Source of the DNA: Bacteroidales bacterium
GTDB lineage: Bacteria > Bacteroidota > Bacteroidia > Bacteroidales > F082
Length of the DNA stretch: 37,998 nucleotides
Direction of reading: 5' to 3'
NCBI GenBank assembly: GCA_017645245.1
Contig: JAGCPG010000061.1
Location: 1 to 37,998 of the forward strand
Shown: positions 29,974-37,998 of the stretch, piece by piece
How positions within the stretch are numbered: position 1 is the stretch's first letter
Layout: every line of letters begins with the position of its first letter
The notes under the pieces: model-generated
What the model saw: only the letters and a program-made list of their open reading frames with translations
Database searches by the model: none
What the model was told of the DNA's origin: nothing
Position numbers and translations under genes: made by a program

Positions 29974-32097
29974 TCACTTTCTCCTTCCACCATGGCGTTT
30001 CGGGGAATAATAATCAGGTTCCGCATTGCGGGCGGCACCACGACGACCACGGCCGGATTCTCTTGTGGAAGAAGACCTAGAAGAAGAACTCTTGGACGAA
30101 GAGCTTCTCGAAGAGGACTTGGACGAGCTCTTAGCGGATTTCTTCGAACCGAAACCCCGCTCTTCGTTGCGTTTCTTGCGGGAAGGACGCACGTCGTCCT
30201 GATCTATGAACACATCAATGTCATCCAACTTGTTGCGCCAGTCGGGATCGAGCCACTCATGACCGTCACGGGAACGCTCCACTTTATATTTCGGCTTATC
30301 GTCATCGAAGCCTTTTGTCTTCTTCTTCGATTTTTTCTCAAACTTCTCTTCTCGGAAATCGTCACGGCGATCCTCATGGAACTTTTTCTCTTCACGAGAC
30401 TTCTTTTCGCCACGATCTTTTTTCTCACCACGATCTTTATGTTCGAACTCTTTCTTGGCTTCACGTTTGGGCTGTTCCTTGGCCACTTCCACCACGATGC
30501 CCTTGGGGTTGTTGCGAGGATCGGAGAAGCACTCGAGGATCATCGGGATGTAGGTCTCCTCCACGTCCACATACGAGAAGTCGTCGAACAGGTCAATACG
30601 GCCAATGCGGATGTCACGGGTATGGGTGACGTCGTTGATCTTGCCGATGATTTTCTGCGGAAGGATATGATCGTTCTTGCCTAAGCCGAAATAAAGGCGT
30701 TTCAGGCCCTCGTCGCGGTTGGCACGGTCTTTCTTACGCTCCAGCTTGTCCTTCTTCTCGGCTTTTTCGTCCACATTCAAATCCACCGCGTTCTTGTAAT
30801 AATCCAGGAAACGATTGAAGTTCAAGGCCACCATGCGAGTGATGAGCTCCTCACGGGTCATCCATTCCAACTTCTTGAAAATCACTGGCAAATAGTCGTC
30901 GATGTCCTCACGGTTGATGTCGACATGCTCGATGCGGTCGATGTGGTTGAAGAGCTGTTTCTCGCAGACTTCCTTGCCGGTGGGGATCATGGCACGCTCG
31001 ATGGGACGGCCCACGATCTTTTCGATCTGTTTGATCTTGTGCTTCTCACGGAGGTGCACCAAGCTAATGCAGATGCCTCGCTTGTCGGCGCGACCCGTAC
31101 GACCGCTGCGGTGTACGTAAGTCTCAATGTCGTCGGGCAGGTTGTAGTTGATGATATGGGTCAGCTCACGGACATCGATGCCACGGGCAGCCACGTCGGT
31201 AGCCACCAGCAGTTGCAAAGAACGCTTGCGGAAGTGATCCATCACATTGTCGCGCATGGCTTGCGAGAGGTCGCCATGCAGGGCAGCGGCGTTGTAACCA
31301 TCCTGGATCAAGCTGTCGGCAATCTCCTGGGTCTCCAGCTTGGTGCGGCAGAAGATGATGCCATAGATGGAAGGCGTGTAGTCGATGATGCGCTTGAGCA
31401 CCGAATAGCGGTCCTTGGCAGCCATCATGTAGTACTTGTGATCGACGTTGGCGGTGCCTGAGTTGCGTTCGCCCACGGCCACCTTCACGGGGTCGGTCAT
31501 GTACTTGTTGAGGATGGCTTCCACCTCCTTCGGCATGGTGGCTGAGAAGAGCATGGTATGGCGACCCTCCTTGGGCATGTACTCGAGGATGTCGTCGACC
31601 TCTTCTTGGAAGCCCATGTTGAGCATCTCGTCGGCCTCGTCGAGGATCATGGTCTTGACGTTGGTAAAGTCCACACGGTTACGGCGGATCATGTCGCGCA
31701 ATCGACCCGGAGTGGCCACGATGATCTGCGGCTTCTTGGCCAGGTCTTTGAATTGTAGTTCGATGCTGGCGCCGCCATACACGGGCACAACAAGGATTTC
31801 GGGGATGTACTTGGCATAATGCTGAAGGTCCTTGGTGATCTGCATGCAGAGTTCACGCGTAGGACAAAGAATAAGAGCCTGGACGCAGCGTTGGCTGGCG
31901 TCGATCTTCTGGAGCAACGGCAGACCAAAAGCGGCCGTCTTGCCCGTACCCGTCTGAGCGAGACCGACAAAGTCGACGTCTTGCTCCAGCAACACAGGAA
32001 TCGTCTGTTCCTGGATTGGCATAGGATTCTCAAAACCCAGCTCCTCTATAGCCTTCAACAGAGCCGGATTCAATCCAAAATCTGTAAATTGTGACAT
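29974..32097 (-). CDS. deaD: DEAD-box RNA helicase with DbpA-type RNA-binding domain and S/R-rich tail
   Basis: 707 residues. All helicase motifs are present: Q motif PMPIQEQTIP, AQTGTGKTAAF, PTRELCMQI, LDEADEML, SAT, ATDVAARGID and HRSGRTGRADKRG. A DbpA-like RNA-recognition domain follows (about 465-550; TRDIRIGRIDLFDDFSYVDV). The tail (about 555-707) is low complexity: Lys/Glu/Asp/Arg repeats (KKDRGEKKSREEKK) and then Ser/Arg/Lys (SSSKSSSRSSSSKSSSSR) ending GGRRK. It likely unwinds rRNA or mRNA during ribosome assembly or in the cold. Promoter TAATTTTG at 32134-32127. The subfamily name deaD/csdA is by architecture. Confidence 0.92.
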   Translation of the reverse strand: MSQFTDFGLNPALLKAIEELGFENPMPIQEQTIPVLLEQDVDFVGLAQTGTGKTAAFGLPLLQKIDASQRCVQALILCPTRELCMQITKDLQHYAKYIPEILVVPVYGGASIELQFKDLAKKPQIIVATPGRLRDMIRRNRVDFTNVKTMILDEADEMLNMGFQEEVDDILEYMPKEGRHTMLFSATMPKEVEAILNKYMTDPVKVAVGERNSGTANVDHKYYMMAAKDRYSVLKRIIDYTPSIYGIIFCRTKLETQEIADSLIQDGYNAAALHGDLSQAMRDNVMDHFRKRSLQLLVATDVAARGIDVRELTHIINYNLPDDIETYVHRSGRTGRADKRGICISLVHLREKHKIKQIEKIVGRPIERAMIPTGKEVCEKQLFNHIDRIEHVDINREDIDDYLPVIFKKLEWMTREELITRMVALNFNRFLDYYKNAVDLNVDEKAEKKDKLERKKDRANRDEGLKRLYFGLGKNDHILPQKIIGKINDVTHTRDIRIGRIDLFDDFSYVDVEETYIPMILECFSDPRNNPKGIVVEVAKEQPKREAKKEFEHKDRGEKKDRGEKKSREEKKFHEDRRDDFREEKFEKKSKKKTKGFDDDKPKYKVERSRDGHEWLDPDWRNKLDDIDVFIDQDDVRPSRKKRNEERGFGSKKSAKSSSKSSSRSSSSKSSSSRSSSTRESGRGRRGAARNAEPDYYSPKRHGGRRK

Positions 32098-32126
32098 GAA
32101 AATAACTTGATGATTGAAAAGTGCGG

Positions 32127-32155
32127 CAAAATTACAAAAAATTTCTCTATCTTTG
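32127..32155. promoter_or_regulatory. Divergent promoters: helicase gene and serine-hydrolase lipoprotein
   Basis: Minus strand TAATTTTG at 32134-32127 serves the helicase gene; plus strand TATCTTTG at 32148-32155 serves the gene at 32165 with only about a 9-nt gap to ATG. The two -7 boxes are 13 bp apart, so initiation on the two strands may compete. Confidence 0.55.
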
Positions 32156-32164
32156 CTTGTTTAA

Positions 32165-33367
32165 ATGAAGATTGTCAATCGCGCCATATTATTTGCCCTC
32201 GGGCTGACTGTTTTATTGCTCGCTTCCTGCGGAAGAAGCCACCATCACCCGGATATCGTGTTGAACGTCGACAGCCTTTTCGTCGATCTGGGCAAGGCCA
32301 AGGTCGAACAGCGCACTGCCATTGTCGACAAAGCTTTCAACGAGATGCGCAAGACCCAGGGATTGAACGGCGTGGTGCTGTACGCCGAAGGCGGCGAAGT
32401 CATCTACCGGAAAGCCTTCGGGTGGCGCAACTTGGTGAGACCGAAGGACTCGCTGCAAGTCAACGACCAGTTTCAGTTGGCTTCGGTGTCGAAGATGTTC
32501 ACCGCCGAAGCCATCATGCTGCTGCACTCGCAAGGCAAGCTCGATTATGACGATCCTATCACGAAATACATCCCTGAGTTTCCTTACGAAGGCATCACCA
32601 TTCGCAACCTGCTGAACCACCGCTCAGGCCTCTCCCGTTACGAGACCCTGGCCGACGAGCAATGGCCTGACCGAGGCGTTCCCGTCCTCAACGAAGACAT
32701 CATCAGGCTTTACGCCGAACACCGCCCCGACCCTTACAACCAGCCTGATGTCACCTTCCATTATACCAATGTGAACTACGTGTTGTTAGCCAGCATCGTC
32801 GAGCGCATCAGTGGACAGCATTTCGAGGACTTCATGCACGACAATATCTTTGTTCCTTTGGGCATGGACCATTCCTACATCTACTCGTTGCGCGATGCGG
32901 ATCGGCTGAAGACCTACGTCGAAACGGACGTCCAAGGGCATGACATGCTAGGAAAAGGCGCTCGGCGGGCGCAGGAGGATTACCTGAACGGCGTGGTGGG
33001 CGACAAGGTGATGTTCTCCACCGTCGATGACCTCTACAAATTTCATATCGCATTGAAATATAACACCTTCCTGCCCGACAGCATCCAGCAGGAAGCCTTC
33101 GTCCCCGGATCGCCAACCTGGAAACGTGGCGAGAACTATGGTTTTGGATGGCGCATGAACAACAAACACCCAGGTGTGGTGTTCCATCTCGGCTGGTGGA
33201 AAGGCTACCGCACCTATTTCGTTAGGGATCTGGACAAAGACAGGGTGCTCATCATGCTCACCAACACCGATGCGGGCATCACCAGCGAGTCGCTTTGGGA
33301 ATTCCTCAACGACACCACGGTACAGATTCCTCCGGCGTCAATCAACAAAAGCTTAGTCTTTGACTAA
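32165..33367 (+). CDS. Beta-lactamase-fold serine hydrolase lipoprotein (class C / PBP-like)
   Basis: 400 residues. Lipobox LLAS-Cys22, so periplasm-facing lipoprotein. The serine-transferase motifs are SVSK at 107-110 (nucleophile Ser107), YTN at 200-202 and HLG near 341 in place of KTG. HxG is common in DD-peptidase- and esterase-type members rather than true beta-lactamases. Other family marks: LLNHRSGL, MFSTVDDLYKF and YGFGWRM. It probably acts on peptidoglycan peptides or esters; antibiotic resistance is not implied. Its last 15 bp overlap the end of the response-regulator gene on the other strand. Confidence 0.88.
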   Translation: MKIVNRAILFALGLTVLLLASCGRSHHHPDIVLNVDSLFVDLGKAKVEQRTAIVDKAFNEMRKTQGLNGVVLYAEGGEVIYRKAFGWRNLVRPKDSLQVNDQFQLASVSKMFTAEAIMLLHSQGKLDYDDPITKYIPEFPYEGITIRNLLNHRSGLSRYETLADEQWPDRGVPVLNEDIIRLYAEHRPDPYNQPDVTFHYTNVNYVLLASIVERISGQHFEDFMHDNIFVPLGMDHSYIYSLRDADRLKTYVETDVQGHDMLGKGARRAQEDYLNGVVGDKVMFSTVDDLYKFHIALKYNTFLPDSIQQEAFVPGSPTWKRGENYGFGWRMNNKHPGVVFHLGWWKGYRTYFVRDLDKDRVLIMLTNTDAGITSESLWEFLNDTTVQIPPASINKSLVFD

Positions 33368-34042
33368 CAGCTTGAAGCCCACGCCGTGGACGTTGACCAG
33401 CTCCACATTGGGATCATCCTTGAAATACTTGCGCAACTTGGTTACGTAGACGTCCATGGAACGGGCGTTGAAATAGGAGTCCTCGTACCACACCTTACGC
33501 AATGCTACGGTACGCTCCAGCGTTTCGTTCATATTCTCACACAAAAGCAAGAGCAGATCGGCTTCCTTCGACGTCAGCTTACGGCTTTCATCACCTTTGA
33601 TGAGCAGGTGGCGGGGCGCGTCGAAGGTGAAACCGCCGAGCTTGAACATCGTTGGCGCCGGCGTGTCGAACGAAGCCCTGTTGTAGACAGCATGGATGCG
33701 CAACAGCAGCTCGTCCATGCTGAAAGGTTTGGTGATATAGTCGTCACCGCCCAGGGTAAACCCTTCAATGATGTCTTTTTGGGTCGTTTTCGCGGTAAGA
33801 AAGATGATCGGTATGCGTTTATCAAGTTTCTTGATTTCCTTGGCCAAAGTGAAACCATCCATAAGAGGCATCATTACATCAAAAATACAGAAGTTGAAGT
33901 TACCCTCGCCAAAGGCTTGCAAGGCTTCTTCGCCATTGCTGCACAAAGTGACAAGAATGTCCTTCGCTTCCAGATACTTCTTAAGAATGACGCCAAGATT
34001 TTTGTCATCTTCAGCTAAAAGAATGTTGATCTTTTGTGTCAT
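33353..34042 (-). CDS. rprY: OmpR/PhoB-family response regulator, RprY-like
   Basis: 229 residues. Receiver domain 1-120 with acidic pocket EDD (11-13), phosphoacceptor Asp55 (FDVMMP), Thr83 (FLTAKT) and Lys105 (TKPFS). A winged-helix DNA-binding domain follows (about 135-229; LTSKEADLLLLLCEN, VRALRKVWYEDSYF-like segment, DVYVTKLRKYF, VHGVGFKL). The receiver resembles Bacteroides RprY, which regulates stress and energy-related genes. It lies 30 bp after its kinase, so the pair is co-transcribed. The symbol is by resemblance and position. Confidence 0.88.
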   Translation of the reverse strand: MTQKINILLAEDDKNLGVILKKYLEAKDILVTLCSNGEEALQAFGEGNFNFCIFDVMMPLMDGFTLAKEIKKLDKRIPIIFLTAKTTQKDIIEGFTLGGDDYITKPFSMDELLLRIHAVYNRASFDTPAPTMFKLGGFTFDAPRHLLIKGDESRKLTSKEADLLLLLCENMNETLERTVALRKVWYEDSYFNARSMDVYVTKLRKYFKDDPNVELVNVHGVGFKLLVKD

Positions 34043-34072
34043 TTTAAGTAGTTTTATTTAAAATTCTTAAAA

Positions 34073-34987
34073 TCAATTTGTTTTCAAGGGCAAAGTCACC
34101 ACAAAGGTTGAGCCTTGATGCAGCTCACTTTCAACGGTAATGGTACCTTTATGATGTTTCACCACATTGTTCACGTAATCCAAGCCCAAGCCGTAGCCCT
34201 TCACGTAATGTTTGTTGTCCGTATTGAAACGTGCAAACGGCTCGAAGATCAATTGCAGGTTCGATTTCTCAATGCCCAGCCCGTTGTCAGCAAAAGCGAT
34301 CTTAATAGTGTTTCCCTCGTTTCGGGTGCTGATGGTCAACACCAAGTCGCCATCGCGGTACTTAATGGCGTTGTCAATCAGGTTAGAGAATGTGTTCGAG
34401 AGATGGGTAAGATTGCCGAAAACCACGTCTTTCTCAGCTTGCAGATCGAAATTGATCACACCATGACACTCAGCCAGTGCCAACTGGTGGATGTTGGCGA
34501 CCGTTTTCAGTAATCGGTTGATAAAAACGTCAGTTTTGTTATTGTCGGTAGGTTTTTGAGCACTGAATACCGTAAGCAACTGATCTACTAGGTCGCGGAC
34601 TGACTTTGACTCGTCGGAGATCATCCTCAGGTAGGAATCCATGGTGGCCTCGTCCTTCGGCACTGACTTGTCCTGAAGGAACTGGCTGGCCAGGTCGATG
34701 GTCGTGAGCGGAGTCTTCAGCTCGTGAACCATGTTGTGGACCATGTTTTCGCGGAACTTATTGATCTTGTACTGTCGACGGATGCCAAGATAGAACGTGA
34801 CAAAGCAAAACAGTAACATGATCACCAGCACTGCCAAAACCACATAGCTGGTCACGGTTGACCATTCCGTTTGGTTGGCAAAGACGTTGGTTGCTTGGTA
34901 AATCAAGGCGATCAACAGTATGCACCAAACGGTTCCGAGCAGCAGAGCGAACCACAGATAACTCCGATTGGTCTTGTTTTTTCCCAT
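34073..34987 (-). CDS. rprX: Sensor histidine kinase, RprX-like
   Basis: 304 residues, short for a sensor kinase. Two membrane helices (about 11-31 and 46-67) enclose only about 15 periplasmic residues, so it may sense within the membrane or through a partner. The dimerisation helix carries His88 (MVHELKTPLT). The ATP-binding domain has N box (LIDNAIKYRDG), G1 (FADNGLGIEKSN), F box (IFEPFARF) and G2 (KGYGLGLDYVNNVV). Phosphorylates the response regulator encoded 30 bp downstream. Promoter TAACTTTG at 35027-35020. Confidence 0.88.
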   Translation of the reverse strand: MGKNKTNRSYLWFALLLGTVWCILLIALIYQATNVFANQTEWSTVTSYVVLAVLVIMLLFCFVTFYLGIRRQYKINKFRENMVHNMVHELKTPLTTIDLASQFLQDKSVPKDEATMDSYLRMISDESKSVRDLVDQLLTVFSAQKPTDNNKTDVFINRLLKTVANIHQLALAECHGVINFDLQAEKDVVFGNLTHLSNTFSNLIDNAIKYRDGDLVLTISTRNEGNTIKIAFADNGLGIEKSNLQLIFEPFARFNTDNKHYVKGYGLGLDYVNNVVKHHKGTITVESELHQGSTFVVTLPLKTN

Positions 34988-35019
34988 TGATCCAAATACA
35001 GTATTTTTCTGACGAAATG

Positions 35020-35027
35020 CAAAGTTA
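35020..35027 (-). promoter_or_regulatory. -7 box of the rprX-rprY operon
   Basis: TAACTTTG on the minus strand, 33 nt before the kinase start. Confidence 0.55.
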
Positions 35028-35096
35028 AAAAAGAAGTTGATAGTGTTTATCTTTTTTTCGTTTAATAATTTTTAGGAAAAAAAATTGTTATTTCGC

Positions 35097-35125
35097 TTGC
35101 AGATTAAAAAAATGTCGTACTTTTG
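35097..35125 (+). promoter_or_regulatory. Promoter of the small RNA upstream of pgi
   Basis: TTG (35097-99), 18 bp, TACTTTTG (35118-25): among the best promoter matches in the window. Confidence 0.7.
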
Positions 35126-35131
35126 CATCGG

Positions 35132-35240
35132 TTCTTATCATTAACCTTGCAACCGTGACACGGTTGCAGATTAAAGGTTTCATAAATTTTGGTTTTTGGT
35201 TCTAGAAAATCCCTGCCTCGGTAGGGATTTTCTTGTTTTT
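35132..35240 (+). ncRNA. Probable free-standing small RNA (~110 nt) upstream of pgi
   Basis: Between a strong promoter and a strong terminator, with no ORF. Hairpin 1 is nearly perfect: TGCAACCGTG (35148-57), A, CACGGTTGCA (35159-68). An A/U-rich single-stranded stretch follows (35169-35204), and then the terminator hairpin. pgi has its own -7 box after the terminator, so this need not be a pgi leader, although read-through attenuation of pgi cannot be excluded. No known RNA family is recognised. Confidence 0.6.
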
Positions 35241-35241
35241 T
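35205..35241 (+). terminator. Terminator of the small RNA
   Basis: GAAAATCCCT (35205-14) pairs perfectly with AGGGATTTTC (35223-32), loop of 8, then TTGTTTTTT. Confidence 0.9.
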
Positions 35242-35243
35242 AT

Positions 35244-35251
35244 TATATTTG
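35244..35251 (+). promoter_or_regulatory. -7 box of pgi
   Basis: TATATTTG, 17 nt before ATG 35269 and directly after the terminator T run. Confidence 0.6.
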
Positions 35252-35268
35252 CATCAAATTCCTACGTT

Positions 35269-36603
35269 ATGAAACTAGAACTTACACACACCAATTCCTT
35301 TGTCAGCAAGGAAAAGATTCAATCCTACGAGTCACAAGTCGCATCGACTTACAACACCATTTACAACCGCACTGGAGCCGGCAACGACTTCCTCGGGTGG
35401 GTCAACCTGCCCTCGGAAATCGACGAGAGCCTGATCGCCGACATCGAGCAAACCGCTGCCATGTTGCGCAAAAAATCAGAGATCTTCGTCGTTATCGGCA
35501 TCGGCGGCTCCTATCTGGGTGCCCGTGCCGTCATCGAGGCCCTGCAAAACCACTTCGCACCGTTGACCGACGCCAAGCCTCTGGTGGTGTATGCCGGCCA
35601 CAACATGAGCGAGGACTATCTCCAGGAGCTCATGGCCATCCTCGACAAGAAGGACTATTCGCTGGCGGTGATCTCCAAATCGGGAACCACTACTGAACCG
35701 GCCATTGCCTTCCGCATCCTGAAGCAACACATTATTAATAAATACGGCGATCAGGAAGCCGCTTCGCGCATCATCGCCATCACCGATAAGGCCCGTGGCG
35801 CCTTGAAACAGCTGGCCAACGTAAAGGGCTACAAGACCTACATCGTCCCCGATGACGTAGGCGGCCGTTTCTCCGTGTTGACTCCCGTGGGCCTGCTGCC
35901 CATCGCCATGGCGGGCATCGACATCCGCAAGCTCATCGCTGGTGCCATCGAGATCGAGAAGCTGTGCAAGAACAACCCCACCTTGAACGGCAACTTCGTG
36001 TCGGAATACGCCGTGGTGCGCCACATCCTTTACGGCATGGGCAAGACCAATGAGATCATGGTAAATTATGAGCCTCGGCTGGTGTATTTCAGCGAATGGT
36101 GGAAGCAACTCTACGGCGAGAGCCACGGCAAGAACGGCAAGGGCATCTTCCCCGCCTCGGTCACCTTCAGCACCGACCTCCACTCCATGGGTCAATACAT
36201 CCAAGACGGCATCCGCAACCTGTTTGAGACGGTGATTTCGGTAGAGAACTCCGACCACGAGCTACGCATCCCCATGGAAAACGAGGACCTCGACCAACTT
36301 AATTACATCGCCGGTAAACGCATCTCCGAAGTCAACCACAAGGCTGAACTGGGAACCATGCTCGCCCACGAGGACGGCGGCGTGCCCAACATCCGCATCG
36401 TCATCCCTGAAATCTCGGCTTACGTGCTCGGCCAGCTGATCTACTTCTTCGAGATGGGTTGTGCCCTGAGCGGCTATATGCTCGAGGTGAACCCCTTCGA
36501 CCAACCCGGTGTGGAGGCTTATAAGAAGAACATGTTCGCCCTGCTCGGCAAGAAAGGCTACGAGGCTCAGACCGAGGCGCTGAACAAGAGATTGGAAAAA
36601 TAA
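35269..36603 (+). CDS. pgi: Glucose-6-phosphate isomerase
   Basis: 444 residues from ATG 35269 (MKLELTHTNSFVSKEKI); an upstream in-frame start would overlap the promoter. The enzyme interconverts glucose-6-phosphate and fructose-6-phosphate in glycolysis and gluconeogenesis. Signature regions are visible: GIGGSYLGARA near 92-102, SKSGTTTEPA near 145, GGRFSVLTPVGLLPIA near 200, and the catalytic Glu/His regions (SEWWKQLYGESHGKNGKGIF and the Gln/Lys end). The shorter bacterial form of about 445 residues is normal for Bacteroidota. Ends 26 bp before the next gene. Confidence 0.97.
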   Translation: MKLELTHTNSFVSKEKIQSYESQVASTYNTIYNRTGAGNDFLGWVNLPSEIDESLIADIEQTAAMLRKKSEIFVVIGIGGSYLGARAVIEALQNHFAPLTDAKPLVVYAGHNMSEDYLQELMAILDKKDYSLAVISKSGTTTEPAIAFRILKQHIINKYGDQEAASRIIAITDKARGALKQLANVKGYKTYIVPDDVGGRFSVLTPVGLLPIAMAGIDIRKLIAGAIEIEKLCKNNPTLNGNFVSEYAVVRHILYGMGKTNEIMVNYEPRLVYFSEWWKQLYGESHGKNGKGIFPASVTFSTDLHSMGQYIQDGIRNLFETVISVENSDHELRIPMENEDLDQLNYIAGKRISEVNHKAELGTMLAHEDGGVPNIRIVIPEISAYVLGQLIYFFEMGCALSGYMLEVNPFDQPGVEAYKKNMFALLGKKGYEAQTEALNKRLEK

Positions 36604-36629
36604 ATGTTCAACAACTAACAATATTCACC

Positions 36630-37916
36630 ATGAAAAAGACTTTACTTTTCGCAGCCTTGATTTGCTGCATGATGCCTGTGATGGCACAGAAGAACAATGA
36701 ACCGACAACCTTTGACATGCTTAAGGAAAAAGCAAAAAAAGTCGAACAACTCAACCGCGATGCTTTATGGTATACCGAGAAGCTTGACAGCGTGGTGTAT
36801 TCCTATGGGCAAAAGCAAGAACTTACCTATGACAACCTGCTTAACTGCACTCAGTTCAAGGAGTATAACATGAACGAAGGCTGGTACCTCTCCAGAATCA
36901 CTGACTATGGTTACGATGCCCAAAACCGTATTATTTCTATTATTGGAACCGAAGTCGGGTTTGAGGAATATGGAAGCAAAATGACCATTGACTATGACTC
37001 CGAAGGACGCATCACTGCGGAACACATATTCTCAAAAGTCGATAATGACTGGGTGGAAATCCACAAGATGACCTACTTCTATAATAACGATGGCGTAAGT
37101 GACATCCATATGTACGGTTGGGATGACGAAACCAACAGCTGGTATGAAATGCAAAAAGAAGAATACACCTATTTTGATGGCCTTCCCACGCTTTGCCTGT
37201 TTTACAATTGGGATTACTGGACCCAAGAAATGGAACTTGATGCTCAGAGCACATGGGAATACAACGACCAACGCCTTTGCACCAAGACGGAATACTCCTA
37301 CTGGGACGATTACAGCAAAGGCTGGATTCCCGCCAACATGACCGAGTACATCTATTTCGACAATGGCAATGTCAAAGAAGAAATCCAAAGCGATATCTAT
37401 AACGAATTCGACGAGATGCAGTATAGTTGGAGAACACAGTATGAATACGACGACCACGACAATGTGATCAAAATGACCGATTACAACTATGAAACCGAAT
37501 GGCAACTTGATGAAGTAACGGATCTCGAATACGACGTCACCGTTCCTATTGGAAATGTTGCAGGAATAACATTATTATATGATGTTGAAAACTACTACAA
37601 CAAAATATTGAAGATGACCGTTACTAATACTTACAATGAACAAGAGACCTCGGATTACTATTACTCCGCCAACACTAGCGTAAATGAGCTCAGCAACCAT
37701 TCCGTTGCAATTTGGCCCAATCCCGTCAGCGAGACCCTAAACCTCAACGGCGACATGACCCAGGTGGAGATCTATAGCATCGACGGCCGTCTGGTGATGA
37801 GCATCGACAATGGTTTTGAATCCATCAACGTTAGCAATCTCGCCAAGGGCAGCTACCTGCTGAAAGCCACCATGAAGGACGGTCGCGTCGCCACACAGAA
37901 ATTCTTGAAGAAATAA
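36630..37916 (+). CDS. T9SS cargo protein with YD-like repeats
   Basis: 428 residues. Signal peptide about 1-19 (FAALICCMMPVMAQ). Residues about 60-320 contain many short Tyr/Asp/Glu/Trp repeats (ITDYGYDAQNRI, MTIDYDSEGRI, TWEYNDQRL, QYEYDDHDNVIKM) similar to YD/RHS-type beta-hairpin repeats and to DUF3836-like Bacteroidales proteins. The C-terminus (IWPNPVSETLNLN ... IDGRLVM ... LAKGSYLLKAT ... TQKFLKK) is a T9SS type A sorting domain. Likely a surface or secreted structural/binding protein, possibly co-transcribed with pgi. Function unknown. Confidence 0.82.
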   Translation: MKKTLLFAALICCMMPVMAQKNNEPTTFDMLKEKAKKVEQLNRDALWYTEKLDSVVYSYGQKQELTYDNLLNCTQFKEYNMNEGWYLSRITDYGYDAQNRIISIIGTEVGFEEYGSKMTIDYDSEGRITAEHIFSKVDNDWVEIHKMTYFYNNDGVSDIHMYGWDDETNSWYEMQKEEYTYFDGLPTLCLFYNWDYWTQEMELDAQSTWEYNDQRLCTKTEYSYWDDYSKGWIPANMTEYIYFDNGNVKEEIQSDIYNEFDEMQYSWRTQYEYDDHDNVIKMTDYNYETEWQLDEVTDLEYDVTVPIGNVAGITLLYDVENYYNKILKMTVTNTYNEQETSDYYYSANTSVNELSNHSVAIWPNPVSETLNLNGDMTQVEIYSIDGRLVMSIDNGFESINVSNLAKGSYLLKATMKDGRVATQKFLKK

Positions 37917-37919
37917 GCA

Positions 37920-37998
37920 TTGAAGAAAAACATTGAGATTATGGCTCCCGTGGGCTCTTACGAAGCCCTGGCAGCCGCCATACAAGCCGGTGCCGGAA
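37920..37998 (+). CDS. U32 family peptidase, N-terminal fragment
   Basis: Open to the window end. With a TTG start at 37920 the protein reads KKNIEIMAPVGSYEALAAAI then QAGAG, the standard N-terminus of U32 (collagenase-like) peptidases (xExxAPxGsxeaLxAAixxGAd). An ATG at 37941 would remove the first strand of the domain, so TTG is preferred. 26 codons are visible; it starts 3 bp after the previous stop, suggesting co-transcription. Confidence 0.75.
   Translation, partial: MKKNIEIMAPVGSYEALAAAIQAGAG

Noticed and set aside
29951-29980. CTCTCA-like micro-repeats between the helicase gene and menA
   Set aside because: Short low-complexity sequence in a 17-bp gap and gene ends; no structure or consistent unit.
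32165-33367. True beta-lactamase (resistance gene)
   Set aside because: HxG instead of KTG, a lipoprotein signal and family motifs of the broad serine-hydrolase group argue for a peptidase or esterase.
35476-36258. 260-codon minus-strand frame opposite pgi
   Set aside because: Antisense of a certain housekeeping gene with no independent signal.

Overview
The window looks like a chromosomal segment of an uncultured gut- or rumen-type Bacteroidales. Three things point there: almost every gene or operon start is preceded by the Bacteroidota -7 box TAnnTTTG rather than a sigma70 box; several secreted proteins carry type IX secretion (T9SS) type A C-terminal signals; and the housekeeping genes (purC, phoH, pgi, trxB, menA, an RprX/RprY-like pair, an S46 peptidase, a GSCFA protein) have the Bacteroidales form. 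No species can be named from the sequence alone.

Layout. 1-710: probable transposase start running off the left edge, an XRE regulator and an AraC-family remnant. 835-1941: a Fic/DUF4172 AMP-transferase. 2133-12232: a four-gene secretion operon with two T9SS cargo proteins, a tiny membrane-tail protein and a 1870-residue gingipain-like C25 protease. 12236-17145: a DUF62 protein facing a phoH-purC-dpp7-like operon. 17194-26030: an AT-rich accessory island. 26055-28501: a GSCFA protein, a DUF559 nuclease gene bracketed by inverted GC-rich palindromes, and trxB. 28587-37998: tRNA-Pro(GGG), a small hypothetical protein, deaD-like helicase plus menA, a serine-hydrolase lipoprotein, a two-component system, a probable free-standing small RNA, pgi, a T9SS cargo protein and the start of a U32 peptidase.

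The island (about 17.2-26.0 kb) is the least ordinary part. It holds two toxin-antitoxin pairs, two copies of a small XRE regulator that share a long conserved leader, a GreA/GreB-like protein fused to a degenerate Nudix-like domain, an LPD3-like protein, and a set of small exported proteins and lipoproteins built from repeated parts. Four of the exported-protein genes have the same ~27-nt element 9-11 nt before the start codon. It folds into a hairpin whose loop is conserved while its stem changes in a compensating way, and the loop contains a possible mini-ORF start. Two lipoproteins share a C-terminal module under different N-termini, and two genes share a near-identical promoter cassette. 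This is my best candidate for an undescribed system: leader-controlled exported proteins that appear to have spread by recombination through their shared leaders.

Second candidates are the DUF559 gene with flanking inverted palindromes (a possible small mobile unit), the ~110-nt RNA with its own promoter and terminator upstream of pgi, and the duplicated XRE leader. All functions are inferred by reading motifs; no database search was possible.
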